DNA from: Sandaracinaceae bacterium
GTDB taxonomy: Bacteria > Myxococcota_A > Polyangia > Polyangiales > Sandaracinaceae
Direction of reading: 5' to 3'
DNA: 64,000 nt
Assembly (NCBI GenBank): GCA_020633195.1
Contig: JACKEC010000014.1
Location: forward strand, 310,001-374,000
Below, piece by piece: positions 16,195-26,469 of the stretch. A program made the position numbers and the translations under genes. Positions within the stretch are counted from its first letter, which is position 1; each line of letters begins with the position of its first letter. A model generated the notes under the pieces. The model was given only the letters and a program-made list of their open reading frames with translations. It did no database searches and was not told the origin of the DNA.

Positions 16195-18825
16195 ATGGGG
16201 CGGCCGAAGAAGAGCGCGAAGTCCAAGGACGCCGGCCACACGCCGGTGATGGTCCAGTTCTTCGCGGCCAAGGCCGACTACCCGGACGCGCTGCTGTTCT
16301 TCCGGATGGGCGACTTCTACGAGCTCTTCTACGACGACGCGATCGTCGCCGCCGGGGCCCTCGACATCACGCTCACGTCGCGGGGCAAGGACCGCAAGGG
16401 CGAGAACATCCCGATGGCCGGGGTCCCGCACCACGCGGCCGCCGGCTACCTCGCGCGCCTCCTCGAGCAGGGCTTCAAGGTCGCCATCTGCGAGCAGCTC
16501 GCGGACCCCTCGACGGTCAAGGGCATCGTCCCGCGCGGCGTGGTGCGCGTCGCCACGCCCGGGCTCACCCTCGACCCCGACTCGCTCGACGCGAAAGCCG
16601 ACAACCTCCTCGTGGCGCTGTCCTTCGGCGAGCGGCTCGGGCTCGCCGCGCTCGAGATGAGCCGCAGCGACCTGCGGGCCTGCGTGCTCGACGACGAGGC
16701 CGCGGTGCTCGCCGAGCTCGTCCGCCTCGAGCCGCGCGAGCTGCTGCTCGACGGCGAGCGGCCCGCGCTCGAGGCGACGCTCGCGCGGGTCCTGCCGCGC
16801 ACGGCGATCCGCCGGGTGACCCGCGACGCCGTCGAGGACGCCGACGCCGCGCTCGCGGCGCTGCTCGGGGACGACGAGATCCCGCGGGCGCTCCACGAGG
16901 TCGACGAGGCCGGCCGCGTCGCCGCCATCGCGGCGCTCCGCTACGCGCAGCAGGCGCAGCCGAACGCGAAGGTCCGCGTCTCGCGCCTCGCGCGCTACGA
17001 CCCGCACGACCGGCTCGTGCTCGACGAGGTCGCGGTGCGCAACCTCGAGCTCGTCCGCACGCTGAGCGGGGACAAGACGGGCTCGGTCCTGCACCTCCTC
17101 GACGAGACCAAGACCGCGATGGGGGCGCGCGCGCTCCGTCGCCGCCTGCTCGCGCCGCTCCGCGACCTCGGGGCGATCCGACGCCGGCACGACGCGGTCG
17201 AGGCGCTGCTCGTGGACGCCGAGCTCCGGCGCGCGCTGCGGGGCGACCTCGCGAGCGTGGCGGATCTCGAGCGCCTCGCGACCCGCGTGGAGCTCGGGGT
17301 GGCGACGCCGCGGGACCTCGGGGCGATCCGCGACTCGCTCGTCGCGGCTCACACGCTCGCGGCGCGGGTGGACGAGCGCGCGGCGACGAGCACCGACGAC
17401 GCGCTGGGCAAGATGGTCCCCGACGAGCGCTGCGAGGAGGTCCTCGGGGAGCTCGAGACGGCGCTCACGGAGGAGCCGCCTCAGGTCCCGAGCCAGGGCG
17501 GGATCCTCGCCGAGGGGGTGAGCCCGGACCTCGACGAGCTCCGCGAGCTGTCGAGCTCGAGCAAGGACGTCTTGTTGCGCCTCGAGCAGCGCGAGCGCGA
17601 GCGCACCGGGATCGGCTCGCTGAAGATCAAGTACACGAAGGTCTTCGGCTACTACCTCGAGGTCACGCGGTCGAACCTGCACCTCGTCCCGGACGACTAC
17701 CGACGCAAGCAGACCATCGCCAACGGCGAGCGGTACATCACCGACGAGCTCGACGATCTGCAGGGGAAGATCCTCGACGCCGACGAGCGGGCGAGGGCGC
17801 TCGAGATCCAGCTCTTCGAGGAGCTGCGGGACCGCACCGCGGAGCGCGCCGACGAGCTGCGGGCGTTCGCGCGGGCGCTCGCGGACCTCGACGTCCACGC
17901 GGCGCTCGCCGAGGTCGCGCACCGCTTCGACTACGTCCGGCCCGAGCTCGACGACGGGGTCGCGATGGACCTTCGCGAGTGCCGCCACCCGGTGGTCGAG
18001 CGGCTCGCGGAGGCCGGCTCGTTCGTGCCCAACGACGTCGCGCTCGACGCGGAGGGCGAACGCCTGATGATCATCACCGGCCCCAACATGGCCGGGAAGT
18101 CGACCGCGATGCGGCAGGTCGCGCTCGCGGTGATCCTCGCGCAGGCGGGCTCGTTCGTGCCCGCCGCGAGCGCGCGCTTCGGCGTCGTCGACCGCGTGTT
18201 CACGCGCGTCGGCGCGAGCGACGACCTCGCGCGCGGCCAGAGCACGTTCATGGTCGAGATGCGCGAGACCGCGACGATCCTGCGCGACGCCACGCGGCGC
18301 TCGCTGGTGATCCTCGACGAGATCGGGCGCGGGACGAGCACCTACGACGGGCTCGCGATCGCCTGGGCGGTCGCCGAGCACCTCCACCGGGGCATCGGCT
18401 GCCGCGCGATGTTCGCGACCCACTACCACGAGCTGTGCGAGCTCGCGGAGCTCGAGGACGGCGTGGTCACCTACAACGTCGCGGCGCGCGAGTACGGCGA
18501 CGACGTCGTGTTCCTCCACAAGCTCGTCGAGGGCGCGACCAACCGGAGCTACGGCGTGGCGGTGGCGCGCCTCGCGGGGGTCTCCGAGATCGTCCTCGCG
18601 CGCGCCAAGGCGATCCTCGCGGACCTCGAGTCCGGCGCGCCGCTCCCCGGCGGTCGCCCCGCGTCGCTCCGCGGTCGGGCGCAGCTCGAGCTGTTCGCCC
18701 CCGCGCCGGCGCAGCGCGAGCCGAGCGCGGTCGAGCGCACGCTGCGCGAGCTCGACGTCGATCGCCTGCGTCCCCTCGACGCGCTCGTGACGTTGGCTCG
18801 CCTCAAGGACATGCTGGACCCGTGA
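16195..18825 (+). CDS. mutS: DNA mismatch repair protein MutS
   Basis: 876 residues, normal for MutS. It recognises mispairs and recruits MutL. Mismatch-binding motif FFRMGDFYELF with Phe41-Tyr-Glu43 (the F-x-E wedge), ENIPMAGVPHHA, connector and lever domains, then clamp GIGSLKIKYTKVFGYYLEVT. The C-terminal ABC ATPase has Walker A GPNMAGKST at about residue 629, the DEIGRGTSTYDGLAIAW Walker B/dimer segment, and ATHYHELCEL. ATG at 16195 gives a 10-residue basic lead before the core. All key residues are present. The stop overlaps the GTG of a small lipoprotein gene, an odd operon partner for a repair gene. Confidence 0.98.
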   Translation: MGRPKKSAKSKDAGHTPVMVQFFAAKADYPDALLFFRMGDFYELFYDDAIVAAGALDITLTSRGKDRKGENIPMAGVPHHAAAGYLARLLEQGFKVAICEQLADPSTVKGIVPRGVVRVATPGLTLDPDSLDAKADNLLVALSFGERLGLAALEMSRSDLRACVLDDEAAVLAELVRLEPRELLLDGERPALEATLARVLPRTAIRRVTRDAVEDADAALAALLGDDEIPRALHEVDEAGRVAAIAALRYAQQAQPNAKVRVSRLARYDPHDRLVLDEVAVRNLELVRTLSGDKTGSVLHLLDETKTAMGARALRRRLLAPLRDLGAIRRRHDAVEALLVDAELRRALRGDLASVADLERLATRVELGVATPRDLGAIRDSLVAAHTLAARVDERAATSTDDALGKMVPDERCEEVLGELETALTEEPPQVPSQGGILAEGVSPDLDELRELSSSSKDVLLRLEQRERERTGIGSLKIKYTKVFGYYLEVTRSNLHLVPDDYRRKQTIANGERYITDELDDLQGKILDADERARALEIQLFEELRDRTAERADELRAFARALADLDVHAALAEVAHRFDYVRPELDDGVAMDLRECRHPVVERLAEAGSFVPNDVALDAEGERLMIITGPNMAGKSTAMRQVALAVILAQAGSFVPAASARFGVVDRVFTRVGASDDLARGQSTFMVEMRETATILRDATRRSLVILDEIGRGTSTYDGLAIAWAVAEHLHRGIGCRAMFATHYHELCELAELEDGVVTYNVAAREYGDDVVFLHKLVEGATNRSYGVAVARLAGVSEIVLARAKAILADLESGAPLPGGRPASLRGRAQLELFAPAPAQREPSAVERTLRELDVDRLRPLDALVTLARLKDMLDP

Positions 18826-19301
18826 ACCGCTTCGTCGCCCTCGCGTTCCTGCTCGCGGCCTGCGAGCCGAGCACGTACTCGGACCTCGACCGGCCCACGC
18901 TCGCGGTCGTGACCGTCGAGCGCGGAGGGTTCTGCTCGTCGGTCCACGCCGTGGACTCGGCCGGCGTCGTGTGGGCCGCCGGCTCGTGCGGCGAGGAGTC
19001 CGGCAGCCTGATGCGCCGCACGCAGACCGTCGGCGCGGACGAGCGCGCCACGCTCGACGCGCGCATGGACGAGGTGCTCGCGCTCGGCGACGACCCCGAG
19101 TGCGACCTCCCGAGCTCGACGGGGCGCCGGTTCCGGTTCGTGCGCACGCTCGCGGGCGGCGGTGAAGACGACGTGCGCATCTGCGAGCCCGGCGTCCCGC
19201 TCGTCGCGGTGCAGCTCGCCGATCGCCTCGAGAGCCTCGTGAGCCCCGCTGGCGTCGACGCGGGCACCGACGCGGGCGCGGTCGACGACGCCGGGCCCTG
19301 A
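18822..19301 (+). CDS. Small lipoprotein with Asp/Ala/Gly tail
   Basis: 159 residues from a GTG overlapping the mutS stop (GTGA). The N-terminus MNRFVALAFLLAACEPS is a lipoprotein signal with lipobox LAAC. The body has four Cys residues in the mature part (GGFCSSV, GSCGEESG, DPECDLPSS, RICEPGV), so two disulfides are possible. The C-terminus is a low-complexity tail (VDAGTDAGAVDDAGP) of the DAG type also seen at 53959-54474. No family is recognised. Although coupled to mutS, there is no evidence that it acts in repair. Confidence 0.75.
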   Translation: MNRFVALAFLLAACEPSTYSDLDRPTLAVVTVERGGFCSSVHAVDSAGVVWAAGSCGEESGSLMRRTQTVGADERATLDARMDEVLALGDDPECDLPSSTGRRFRFVRTLAGGGEDDVRICEPGVPLVAVQLADRLESLVSPAGVDAGTDAGAVDDAGP

Positions 19302-19361
19302 GCGCGTCGAAGGGGGAGCCCGGATAGCGACCGGGGAGGGGGCCCGCTATGCTCGGCCCCG

Positions 19362-20438
19362 ATGGCGGACGAGAAGGAGCTGCAGCGGATCCGAGAGGCG
19401 CTCGAGGCGGCGGACGCGGGGTTCGTCGACGCGCTCGAGGCGCGCGCGAAGGCGATCGAGGCGCTGATCGCGCTCCGGGAGCGCGAGCCGGAGACGTACT
19501 TCGCGATGCCCTCCGTGGCCGAGGTCGTGCAGAAGGCGCTGACGACCGCGGAGCACTTCCCGAAGGAGCCGCTCGAGCGGGCGCTCCGCGAGGTCCTCGG
19601 CGCGAGCGCGAACATGCTCGCCCCCACCATCGTCGCGATCCCGGGGCCGCAGGGCGGCTTCGCGGAGGTCGCCGCGCGACAGCACTTCGGCTCGAGCGCG
19701 CAGGTCCAGAGCCACCTCGACGTCGGGCGGGTGTTCGAGGAGGTCGAGCGCAAGCGCGCGTCGTTCGGCGTGGTCCCCTTCGAGACCTCGACCGACGGCG
19801 CGATGACCTCGACCATCGACGGCCTCGCCTCGAGCGACGCGCGCATCTGCGCCGAGATCACGATCGGCTGTCGCTACGACCTCGTGTCGAGCACGGGCAA
19901 CGCCGGCGACGTCGAGAACGTCTACGGCACGTCCGAGGCGCTCGCGTTCTGCGCCTCGACCCTGTCGCGCGAGTTCCCGAAGGTCACGACCCTCGACGTG
20001 CGGAGCGCCGCGGTGGCGCTCGATCTCGCGCGCGAGGATCACGGCGCGGCCGCCGTCGTCGCGGGCTGGTCGGAGCACGACCCGGGCGAGCTCCGCCGCG
20101 TGCGGTCGGGGATCGAGGACCTCGACGGCGTCGAGACGCGGTTCGTGGTCATCGGCCACGAGAAGCCGCGCCGCACCGGGACCGACAGGACGATCCTGGG
20201 GCTGGCGGTGAAGGACGAGCCCGGCTCGCTCCACAACGCGCTGTCCCCGTTCGCCGATCGCGGGATCAACCTGACGCGGATCGAGTCGCGCCCCGTGCGC
20301 GGTCGGAGCTGGCGCTACCTGTTCATCGTCGAGCTCGACGGCCACATCACCGACCGCCCCGTCCTCACGGCGGTCGAGGACGTGCGCGCCGCGGCGCGGC
20401 ACCTGCGGGTCCTGGGGAGCTTTCCTCGGCCGTCCTGA
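19362..20438 (+). CDS. pheA: Chorismate mutase/prephenate dehydratase (P-protein)
   Basis: 358 residues. The product makes prephenate and then phenylpyruvate for phenylalanine. An N-terminal all-alpha stretch (~1-85) is compatible with an AroQ chorismate mutase but is divergent. The dehydratase domain follows (about 88-265): GPQGGFAEVAARQHF, VPFETSTDGAMTSTIDGL and the conserved TRFVVIG. The last ~90 residues are an ACT domain (DEPGSLHNALSPFADRGINLTRIESRP) that normally senses phenylalanine. The usual VPIENS is ETS here, so the second residue differs. It starts the pheA-hisC-aroA-cmk-rpsA series, with a TGATG join to hisC. A 60-base gap separates it from the lipoprotein gene upstream. Confidence 0.88.
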   Translation: MADEKELQRIREALEAADAGFVDALEARAKAIEALIALREREPETYFAMPSVAEVVQKALTTAEHFPKEPLERALREVLGASANMLAPTIVAIPGPQGGFAEVAARQHFGSSAQVQSHLDVGRVFEEVERKRASFGVVPFETSTDGAMTSTIDGLASSDARICAEITIGCRYDLVSSTGNAGDVENVYGTSEALAFCASTLSREFPKVTTLDVRSAAVALDLAREDHGAAAVVAGWSEHDPGELRRVRSGIEDLDGVETRFVVIGHEKPRRTGTDRTILGLAVKDEPGSLHNALSPFADRGINLTRIESRPVRGRSWRYLFIVELDGHITDRPVLTAVEDVRAAARHLRVLGSFPRPS

Positions 20439-20458
20439 TGTGCCACACCGGCTCCGTC

Positions 20459-21547
20459 ATGAGCCGTATGGTCCCCGAGAACGTCGAGCGCCTGGTCCCC
20501 TACAGCCCCGGCAAGCCCATCGAGGAGCTCGAGCGGGAGCTCGGCATCAAGAACGCGGTGAAGCTCGCCTCGAACGAGAACCCCCGCGGGCCCTCGCCGC
20601 GGGCGATCGAGGCGATGCGGGAGGCGGCCGCGGGGGTCAACCGTTACCCCGACGCCGCGTCCTGGAACCTCCGCTCGGAGCTCGCCGCGCACCACGGGAT
20701 CTCGATGGAAGAGATCGTCATGGGCAACGGGTCCAACGAGCTCATCGACCTGATCTGCCGGACCTACGCGGGCCCCTCCGACCACGCGGTGATCGGGGTC
20801 CCGAGCTTCGTCTGCTACCACCTCGGGCTCACCTCCGCGAACGTCCCCTTCGACGCGGTGCCGCTGCGCGAGCACCTGTTCTGGGATCTGCCGGCGATGG
20901 CCGCGAAGGTGAACGAGCGCACCCGGCTCCTGTTCGTCGCCAACCCGAACAACCCGACCGGCGCGCACGTCGGTCGCGAGGCGCTGACCGCGCTCCTCCG
21001 CGACCTCCCCGAGCACGTCCTCGTCGTGCTCGACGAGGCCTACGTCGAGTTCGCCGACGCCGAGGACTACGTCTCCGCGCTCGAGCTGCGCGACCTGCGC
21101 GAGCAGCTGATCGTGCTCCGTACGTTCTCGAAGGCTTACGGCCTCGCCGCGAACCGCGTGGGCTACGCGATCGGGCGCCCCGAGGTCGTGAGCTACCTCC
21201 ACCGCACCCGCGCGCCGTTCAACGTCGGCTCGATCGCGCAGGCCGCGGCGCGAGCGGCGCTGAAGGACCAGGCGCACGTCGCCGAGTACGTCGAGCTCAA
21301 CCGCACCGAGCGCGCGCGCGTCACCGCGGCGCTGACCGAGCTCGGGGTCCGCGTGGCGCCGAGCCAGGCGAACTTCGTGTTCGTCGACTTCGCGCGCGAC
21401 AACAAAGAGGTCTACGACCGCATGTTGAGGATGGGCGTGATCATCCGGCCGATGCCGAAGCCCGTGGACACGTGGCTCCGCGTCACCATCGGCCTGCCCG
21501 AGGAGAACGACCGCTTCCTCGGCGCCGCGCGGGAGCTCCTCGCTTGA
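20459..21547 (+). CDS. hisC: HisC-type aminotransferase (histidinol-phosphate/aromatic)
   Basis: 362 residues from ATG 20459; an in-frame ATG at 20438 overlaps the pheA stop and would add seven residues. Fold-type I PLP enzyme: KLASNENPRGPSPRAIEAM, YPDAASWNLRSELA, VMGNGSNELIDLICRTY, ANPNNPTG, VVLDEAYVEF, TFSKAYGLAANRVGYAIG (the Lys in SKAYG binds PLP) and WLRVTIGLPEEN. HisC transaminates imidazole-acetol phosphate in histidine synthesis. The position between pheA and aroA, with no his gene nearby, suggests that here it also or mainly acts on aromatic 2-oxo acids; several HisC relatives do so. That specificity is inference from context. Confidence 0.93.
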   Translation: MSRMVPENVERLVPYSPGKPIEELERELGIKNAVKLASNENPRGPSPRAIEAMREAAAGVNRYPDAASWNLRSELAAHHGISMEEIVMGNGSNELIDLICRTYAGPSDHAVIGVPSFVCYHLGLTSANVPFDAVPLREHLFWDLPAMAAKVNERTRLLFVANPNNPTGAHVGREALTALLRDLPEHVLVVLDEAYVEFADAEDYVSALELRDLREQLIVLRTFSKAYGLAANRVGYAIGRPEVVSYLHRTRAPFNVGSIAQAAARAALKDQAHVAEYVELNRTERARVTAALTELGVRVAPSQANFVFVDFARDNKEVYDRMLRMGVIIRPMPKPVDTWLRVTIGLPEENDRFLGAARELLA

Positions 21548-22908
21548 CCGGCGGCGTGGGTAGGCGCTTCCGCGTCCAGGGGCCCGCGAAGGGGCTGCGC
21601 GGCTCCGTGAAGGTCCCCGGCGACAAGTCGATCGGACATCGCGCGTTGATGTTCGCGTCGCTCGCCGAGGGCCGCTCGACGATCCAGGGCTTGAGCGCGG
21701 GCCTCGACAACCGCTCGACGGCGGAGCTCTTCCGCGAGCTCGGCGTGACCATCGAGCTCGGCGACGAGCACGCGATCGTCGACGGGGTAGGGCTGTTCGG
21801 CCTCTCGATGCCCAAGGGCGCGCTCGACTGCGGCAACAGCGGCACCACCATGCGCCTCGTCGCGGGGCTGCTCGCGGGACAGCGCTTCGGCACCCGGCTG
21901 ATCGGAGACGAGTCGCTCACCAAGCGGCCCATGCGCCGCATCGTCGAGCCCCTGCGCGCGCGCGGTGCTCACATCGCGGGGCGCAGTGGCGACAAGGAGG
22001 GCGAGATCTACCCGCCGCTCGCGGTCGCGCCGCTGATCGAGGGCGAGCAGCTCACCGCGCTCGAGTACGCGTCGCCCATCGCGAGCGCTCAGGTGAAGAG
22101 CAGCCTGCTCTTGAGCGGCCTCTACGCGGCGGGCGCGACGGCGATCCGCGAGCCCGTGGTGAGCCGGGACCACACCGAGCGCATGCTCGGCGCGCTCGGC
22201 GTCCCGATCCAGGCGGTCGGGCCGATGGTCGTCCTCGATCCGGTCGGCTGGGACCGCCGCTGGAGCGGCTTCGAGTGGACGGTGCCCGGCGACATCTCCG
22301 GCGCCGCGTTCATGTTCGCCGCCGCGACGATGGTTCCGGGCTCGGACGTGACGGTCGAGGGCGTCGGCCTGAACCCGACGCGCACCGGCATCCTCGACGC
22401 GCTGCGGGGGATGCGCGCGGACCTGCGGTTCATGCCCAAGGGCGACGCGGCCGGGGGCGAGCCGTCGGGCGACGTCCAGGTCGTGCACCGGCCCCTCGCC
22501 GCGACGATGACGGCGGGCGAGATGCTCACCCGCATGATCGACGAGGTCCCCGCGTTCTGCGCCATCGCCGCCACGGCCAAGGGCCGCAGCGACGTCCGCG
22601 ACGCGCACGAGCTGCGCGTCAAGGAGAGCGATCGGGTGGCGACGAGCGCCGAGGTGCTCGAGGCGTTCGGCGTCGACTGCACCGAGCTGCAAGACGGCTT
22701 GCACGTGCACGGCGGGGCGCGGCTCGAGGGCGCGCGGGTCGCGAGCCGAGGGGACCACCGCATCGCGATGATGGCCGCGGTGCTCGGGCTCGTCGCGCAC
22801 GGCGAGACCATCGTCGACGACGTCGAGTGCGTGGCCACGAGCTTCCCCGGCTTCGCCGACACGCTCGCCTCGCTCGGCGCGGACATCGTCGAGGAGGACT
22901 CCCCGTGA
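21544..22908 (+). CDS. aroA: 3-phosphoshikimate 1-carboxyvinyltransferase (EPSP synthase)
   Basis: 454 residues from TTG 21544, which overlaps the hisC stop (TTGA) and has GGAG eight bases upstream; a GTG at 21556 is the alternative. It joins PEP to shikimate 3-phosphate in chorismate synthesis. Motifs: VKVPGDKSIGHRALMFASLAEG, LDCGNSGTTMRLVAGLLAG, DESLTKRPMRRIVEPLRARG, VKSSLLLSGLYA, RDHTERML, DHRIAMMAAVLGL and the RVKESDRV segment. The KPM and SGTTMRL sites are intact. It sits between hisC and cmk and overlaps both; the series suggests joint control of aromatic supply. Confidence 0.96.
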   Translation: MTGGVGRRFRVQGPAKGLRGSVKVPGDKSIGHRALMFASLAEGRSTIQGLSAGLDNRSTAELFRELGVTIELGDEHAIVDGVGLFGLSMPKGALDCGNSGTTMRLVAGLLAGQRFGTRLIGDESLTKRPMRRIVEPLRARGAHIAGRSGDKEGEIYPPLAVAPLIEGEQLTALEYASPIASAQVKSSLLLSGLYAAGATAIREPVVSRDHTERMLGALGVPIQAVGPMVVLDPVGWDRRWSGFEWTVPGDISGAAFMFAAATMVPGSDVTVEGVGLNPTRTGILDALRGMRADLRFMPKGDAAGGEPSGDVQVVHRPLAATMTAGEMLTRMIDEVPAFCAIAATAKGRSDVRDAHELRVKESDRVATSAEVLEAFGVDCTELQDGLHVHGGARLEGARVASRGDHRIAMMAAVLGLVAHGETIVDDVECVATSFPGFADTLASLGADIVEEDSP

Positions 22909-23600
22909 CGGCCAAGGACGGCGCCATCGTCGCGATCGACGGGCCGGCCGGCGCGGGCAAGAGCACCGCGGCGCGCCTCCTCGCCGAGCGGCTGGGCTAC
23001 GTGCTCATCGACACCGGCGCGCTCTACCGGGCGGTCGCGCTCGCGGCGAAAGAGCGCGGGATCGCGTGGGACGACGCCGAGGCGCTCGGCGCGCTCACCG
23101 CGTCCCTCGAGCTGCGGTTCGAGCCGCCCGAGGCCGGCGCGCGGCCGCCGCTGCTCGTCGACGGCGAGGACCGGTCGACCGACATCCGGGCCCCCGACAT
23201 CTCGCAGGGCGCGAGCCAGGTCAGCGCGCACCCGCCCGTCCGGGCCGCGCTCCTCGGCGTGCAGCGCGCGATGGGCGAGGCCGGGGGCTGCGTGCTCGAG
23301 GGGCGCGACATCGGGACCGTCGTGTTCCCGAACGCCGACGTGAAGGTGTTCCTCACCGCCAGCCTCGACTCCCGGGTCGGTCGCCGCTTCGACGAGCTGG
23401 TCGGGGCGGGCGCGGAGACCGACAGGGACGCGGTCCGCGCCGAGATGGAGACCCGCGACGCCAGGGACTCGGGCCGCGAGGTCGCGCCGCTCAAGCCAGC
23501 CGACGACGCGGTGCGCCTCGACAGCACCGACCTCGACCTCGAGGAGGTCGTCGAGCGGCTCGCCGCGATCGTCCGGGAGGCCGGTTTTTCGGCGCGTTGA
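22905..23600 (+). CDS. cmk: Cytidylate kinase
   Basis: 231 residues; GTG start overlaps the aroA stop and is preceded by a GGAGG-like site at the end of aroA. It phosphorylates CMP and dCMP. Signatures: P-loop AIDGPAGAGKSTAARLLAE, YVLIDTGALYRAVALAA, SQGASQVSAHPPVRAALLG, LEGRDIGTVVFPNADVKVFL, and the ETRDARDSGREVAPLKPADDAVRLDST end. Length and motifs are normal. The order aroA-cmk-rpsA is conserved in many proteobacteria, and here rpsA follows after a 178-base leader. Confidence 0.97.
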   Translation: MTAKDGAIVAIDGPAGAGKSTAARLLAERLGYVLIDTGALYRAVALAAKERGIAWDDAEALGALTASLELRFEPPEAGARPPLLVDGEDRSTDIRAPDISQGASQVSAHPPVRAALLGVQRAMGEAGGCVLEGRDIGTVVFPNADVKVFLTASLDSRVGRRFDELVGAGAETDRDAVRAEMETRDARDSGREVAPLKPADDAVRLDSTDLDLEEVVERLAAIVREAGFSAR

Positions 23601-23625
23601 CAGCGTTCTGGGCCGCTGCTACCAA
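23597..23625 (+). promoter_or_regulatory. Candidate sigma-70 promoter for rpsA
   Basis: A perfect TTGACA at 23597-23602 overlaps the cmk stop codon; a 17-base spacer leads to TACCAA at 23620-23625 (three of six to TATAAT). It lies about 150 bases before the rpsA ATG and would give a long leader containing the hairpin at 23674-23714. A perfect -35 box is rare in this GC-rich window, which raises the odds. Confidence 0.5.
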
Positions 23626-23673
23626 TCCACCCCCTTCGCTCCGCGGAGGGCTTCATAGGCCCGCGAGGCAGGC

Positions 23674-23714
23674 CGCGAGACCCCATTGATTCGGGGGTTT
23701 CGGGGGTCCTCGCG
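23674..23714 (+). promoter_or_regulatory. Hairpin in the rpsA leader
   Basis: CGCGAGACCCC (23674-23684) pairs with GGGGTCCTCGCG (23703-23714): a 6-bp stem, one bulged C, then 5 bp, closed by an 18-base loop that contains GATTC and a run of five G. It lies between the candidate promoter and the rpsA ATG. S1 regulates its own translation in Escherichia coli through structured leaders, so an operator-like role is plausible; no T tract follows, so it is not a terminator. Confidence 0.45.
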
Positions 23715-23778
23715 ATCAAACCGGTCAACCCGAGACACAACCTCGAACCACCTCGAATCAGAAAGCACCCGATACTTC

Positions 23779-25584
<1,806 letters not shown>

Positions 25585-25611
25585 AGCTCGCCTCGCGATC
25601 CGTTCGACGCT

Positions 25612-25651
25612 GAAGGGCGCGGAGTCGATCTCCGCGCCCTTCGCGCGTTTT
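25612..25651 (+). terminator. Rho-independent terminator of rpsA
   Basis: A perfect 13-bp stem (GAAGGGCGCGGAG at 25612-25624 with its complement at 25630-25642), a five-base TCGAT loop, and TTTT at 25648-25651 after a short GCGCG. It starts 28 bases after the rpsA stop. This is the best intrinsic terminator in the window. Confidence 0.85.
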
Positions 25652-25815
25652 GGGGCCTCCGCCGAGGACGGGATCACGGGACTTGTCCGCCCAGTGTGCG
25701 GATCTTGCGCAAGCGGTGCTAAGCTCCCCGAACCGCAGAGAATCTCCGCGACTCCCCGACGCCTTGTGAGAGCTGCTTGTCCCATCGAGAGCGCATTCCG
25801 TCCCCCATCGACGAC

Positions 25816-26469
25816 ATGGAGGTGCCCGAGCACCTCACCGCGCGGGTCGTGGCTCCTGGTGAGGCCCCGCTCGTGCACGGCTACGACGTCCAGGCCGATC
25901 TGAGCGCGCACTACGGGTTCTCGGACCTCGTGTTCCTGTCCCTCACCGGCGAGCTCCCCGAGGGGCACGCGGGCCGTGCGTTCGAGGTGCTGCTGATGTT
26001 CGCGGCGCCGGTCAGCGTCGCCGAGGCGCCGAGCCACGCCGCCGCGCTCGCGCGTCTCTGCTCCGCCAAGCCCTCGAGCGTCGCCGCGGTGGCGGCCATC
26101 GGCCTGGCCGAGCAAGCGCGGCACCGGGTCGAGGAGCTCGCCCCGCTGATCGAGTGGCTGCGCGCTGACCGCGAGGGGCCGCCGGCGCTCGCCGGGGGCG
26201 ACTCGCCGACCGCGAGATTGCAAGCCATGTTGCGGGCATGCGGCGCCCCGGTGGACGAGCGAGACGCGCAGCTCCCCCTCGCGGCGGCGATCGTCGCGGG
26301 GCTCTGGGATCTGGGCCTGCGCGAGGCGTGGCAGCTCGAGGCCGCCTTCGTGGTCGCGCGCTGGCCGCTCGCTCAAGCCGAAGCGATGAGCAACACGCCC
26401 GGCGCGCTCGGGACGTATCCGATCCGGCTGCCGAGCTTCGATCTTCGGGGGACGCCTCGTGAGCCTTGA
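25816..26469 (+). CDS. Citrate-synthase-fold protein, degenerate (first of tandem pair)
   Basis: 217 residues from ATG 25816; a TTG at 25777 would add 13. The start resembles the opening of citrate synthase/citryl-CoA lyase proteins: VHGYDVQADLSAHYGFSDLVFLSLTGELPE. A later part (SHAAALARLCSAKPSSVAAV) resembles the helix before the HGGA motif, but HGGA itself is replaced (IGLAEQARHR). The GFGHP-type loop is missing and the end (AAAIVAGLWDLGLREAWQ) matches the family's terminal helices. Citrate synthases use His and Asp residues here that are absent, so catalysis of the usual reaction is unlikely. It overlaps the next gene by 11 bases. The 125 bases after the rpsA terminator contain no clear promoter. 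Confidence 0.6.
   Translation: MEVPEHLTARVVAPGEAPLVHGYDVQADLSAHYGFSDLVFLSLTGELPEGHAGRAFEVLLMFAAPVSVAEAPSHAAALARLCSAKPSSVAAVAAIGLAEQARHRVEELAPLIEWLRADREGPPALAGGDSPTARLQAMLRACGAPVDERDAQLPLAAAIVAGLWDLGLREAWQLEAAFVVARWPLAQAEAMSNTPGALGTYPIRLPSFDLRGTPREP

Noticed and set aside
13098..16271. A 1057-residue open frame on the minus strand
   Set aside because: It is antisense to two lipoproteins and the start of mutS, and its translation is Arg/Asp/Val-rich low complexity typical of shadows in GC-rich DNA.
25652..25815. Promoter for the citrate-synthase-like set
   Set aside because: TTGTCC and TAAGCT occur but with a spacing near 31 bases, outside the usual range.
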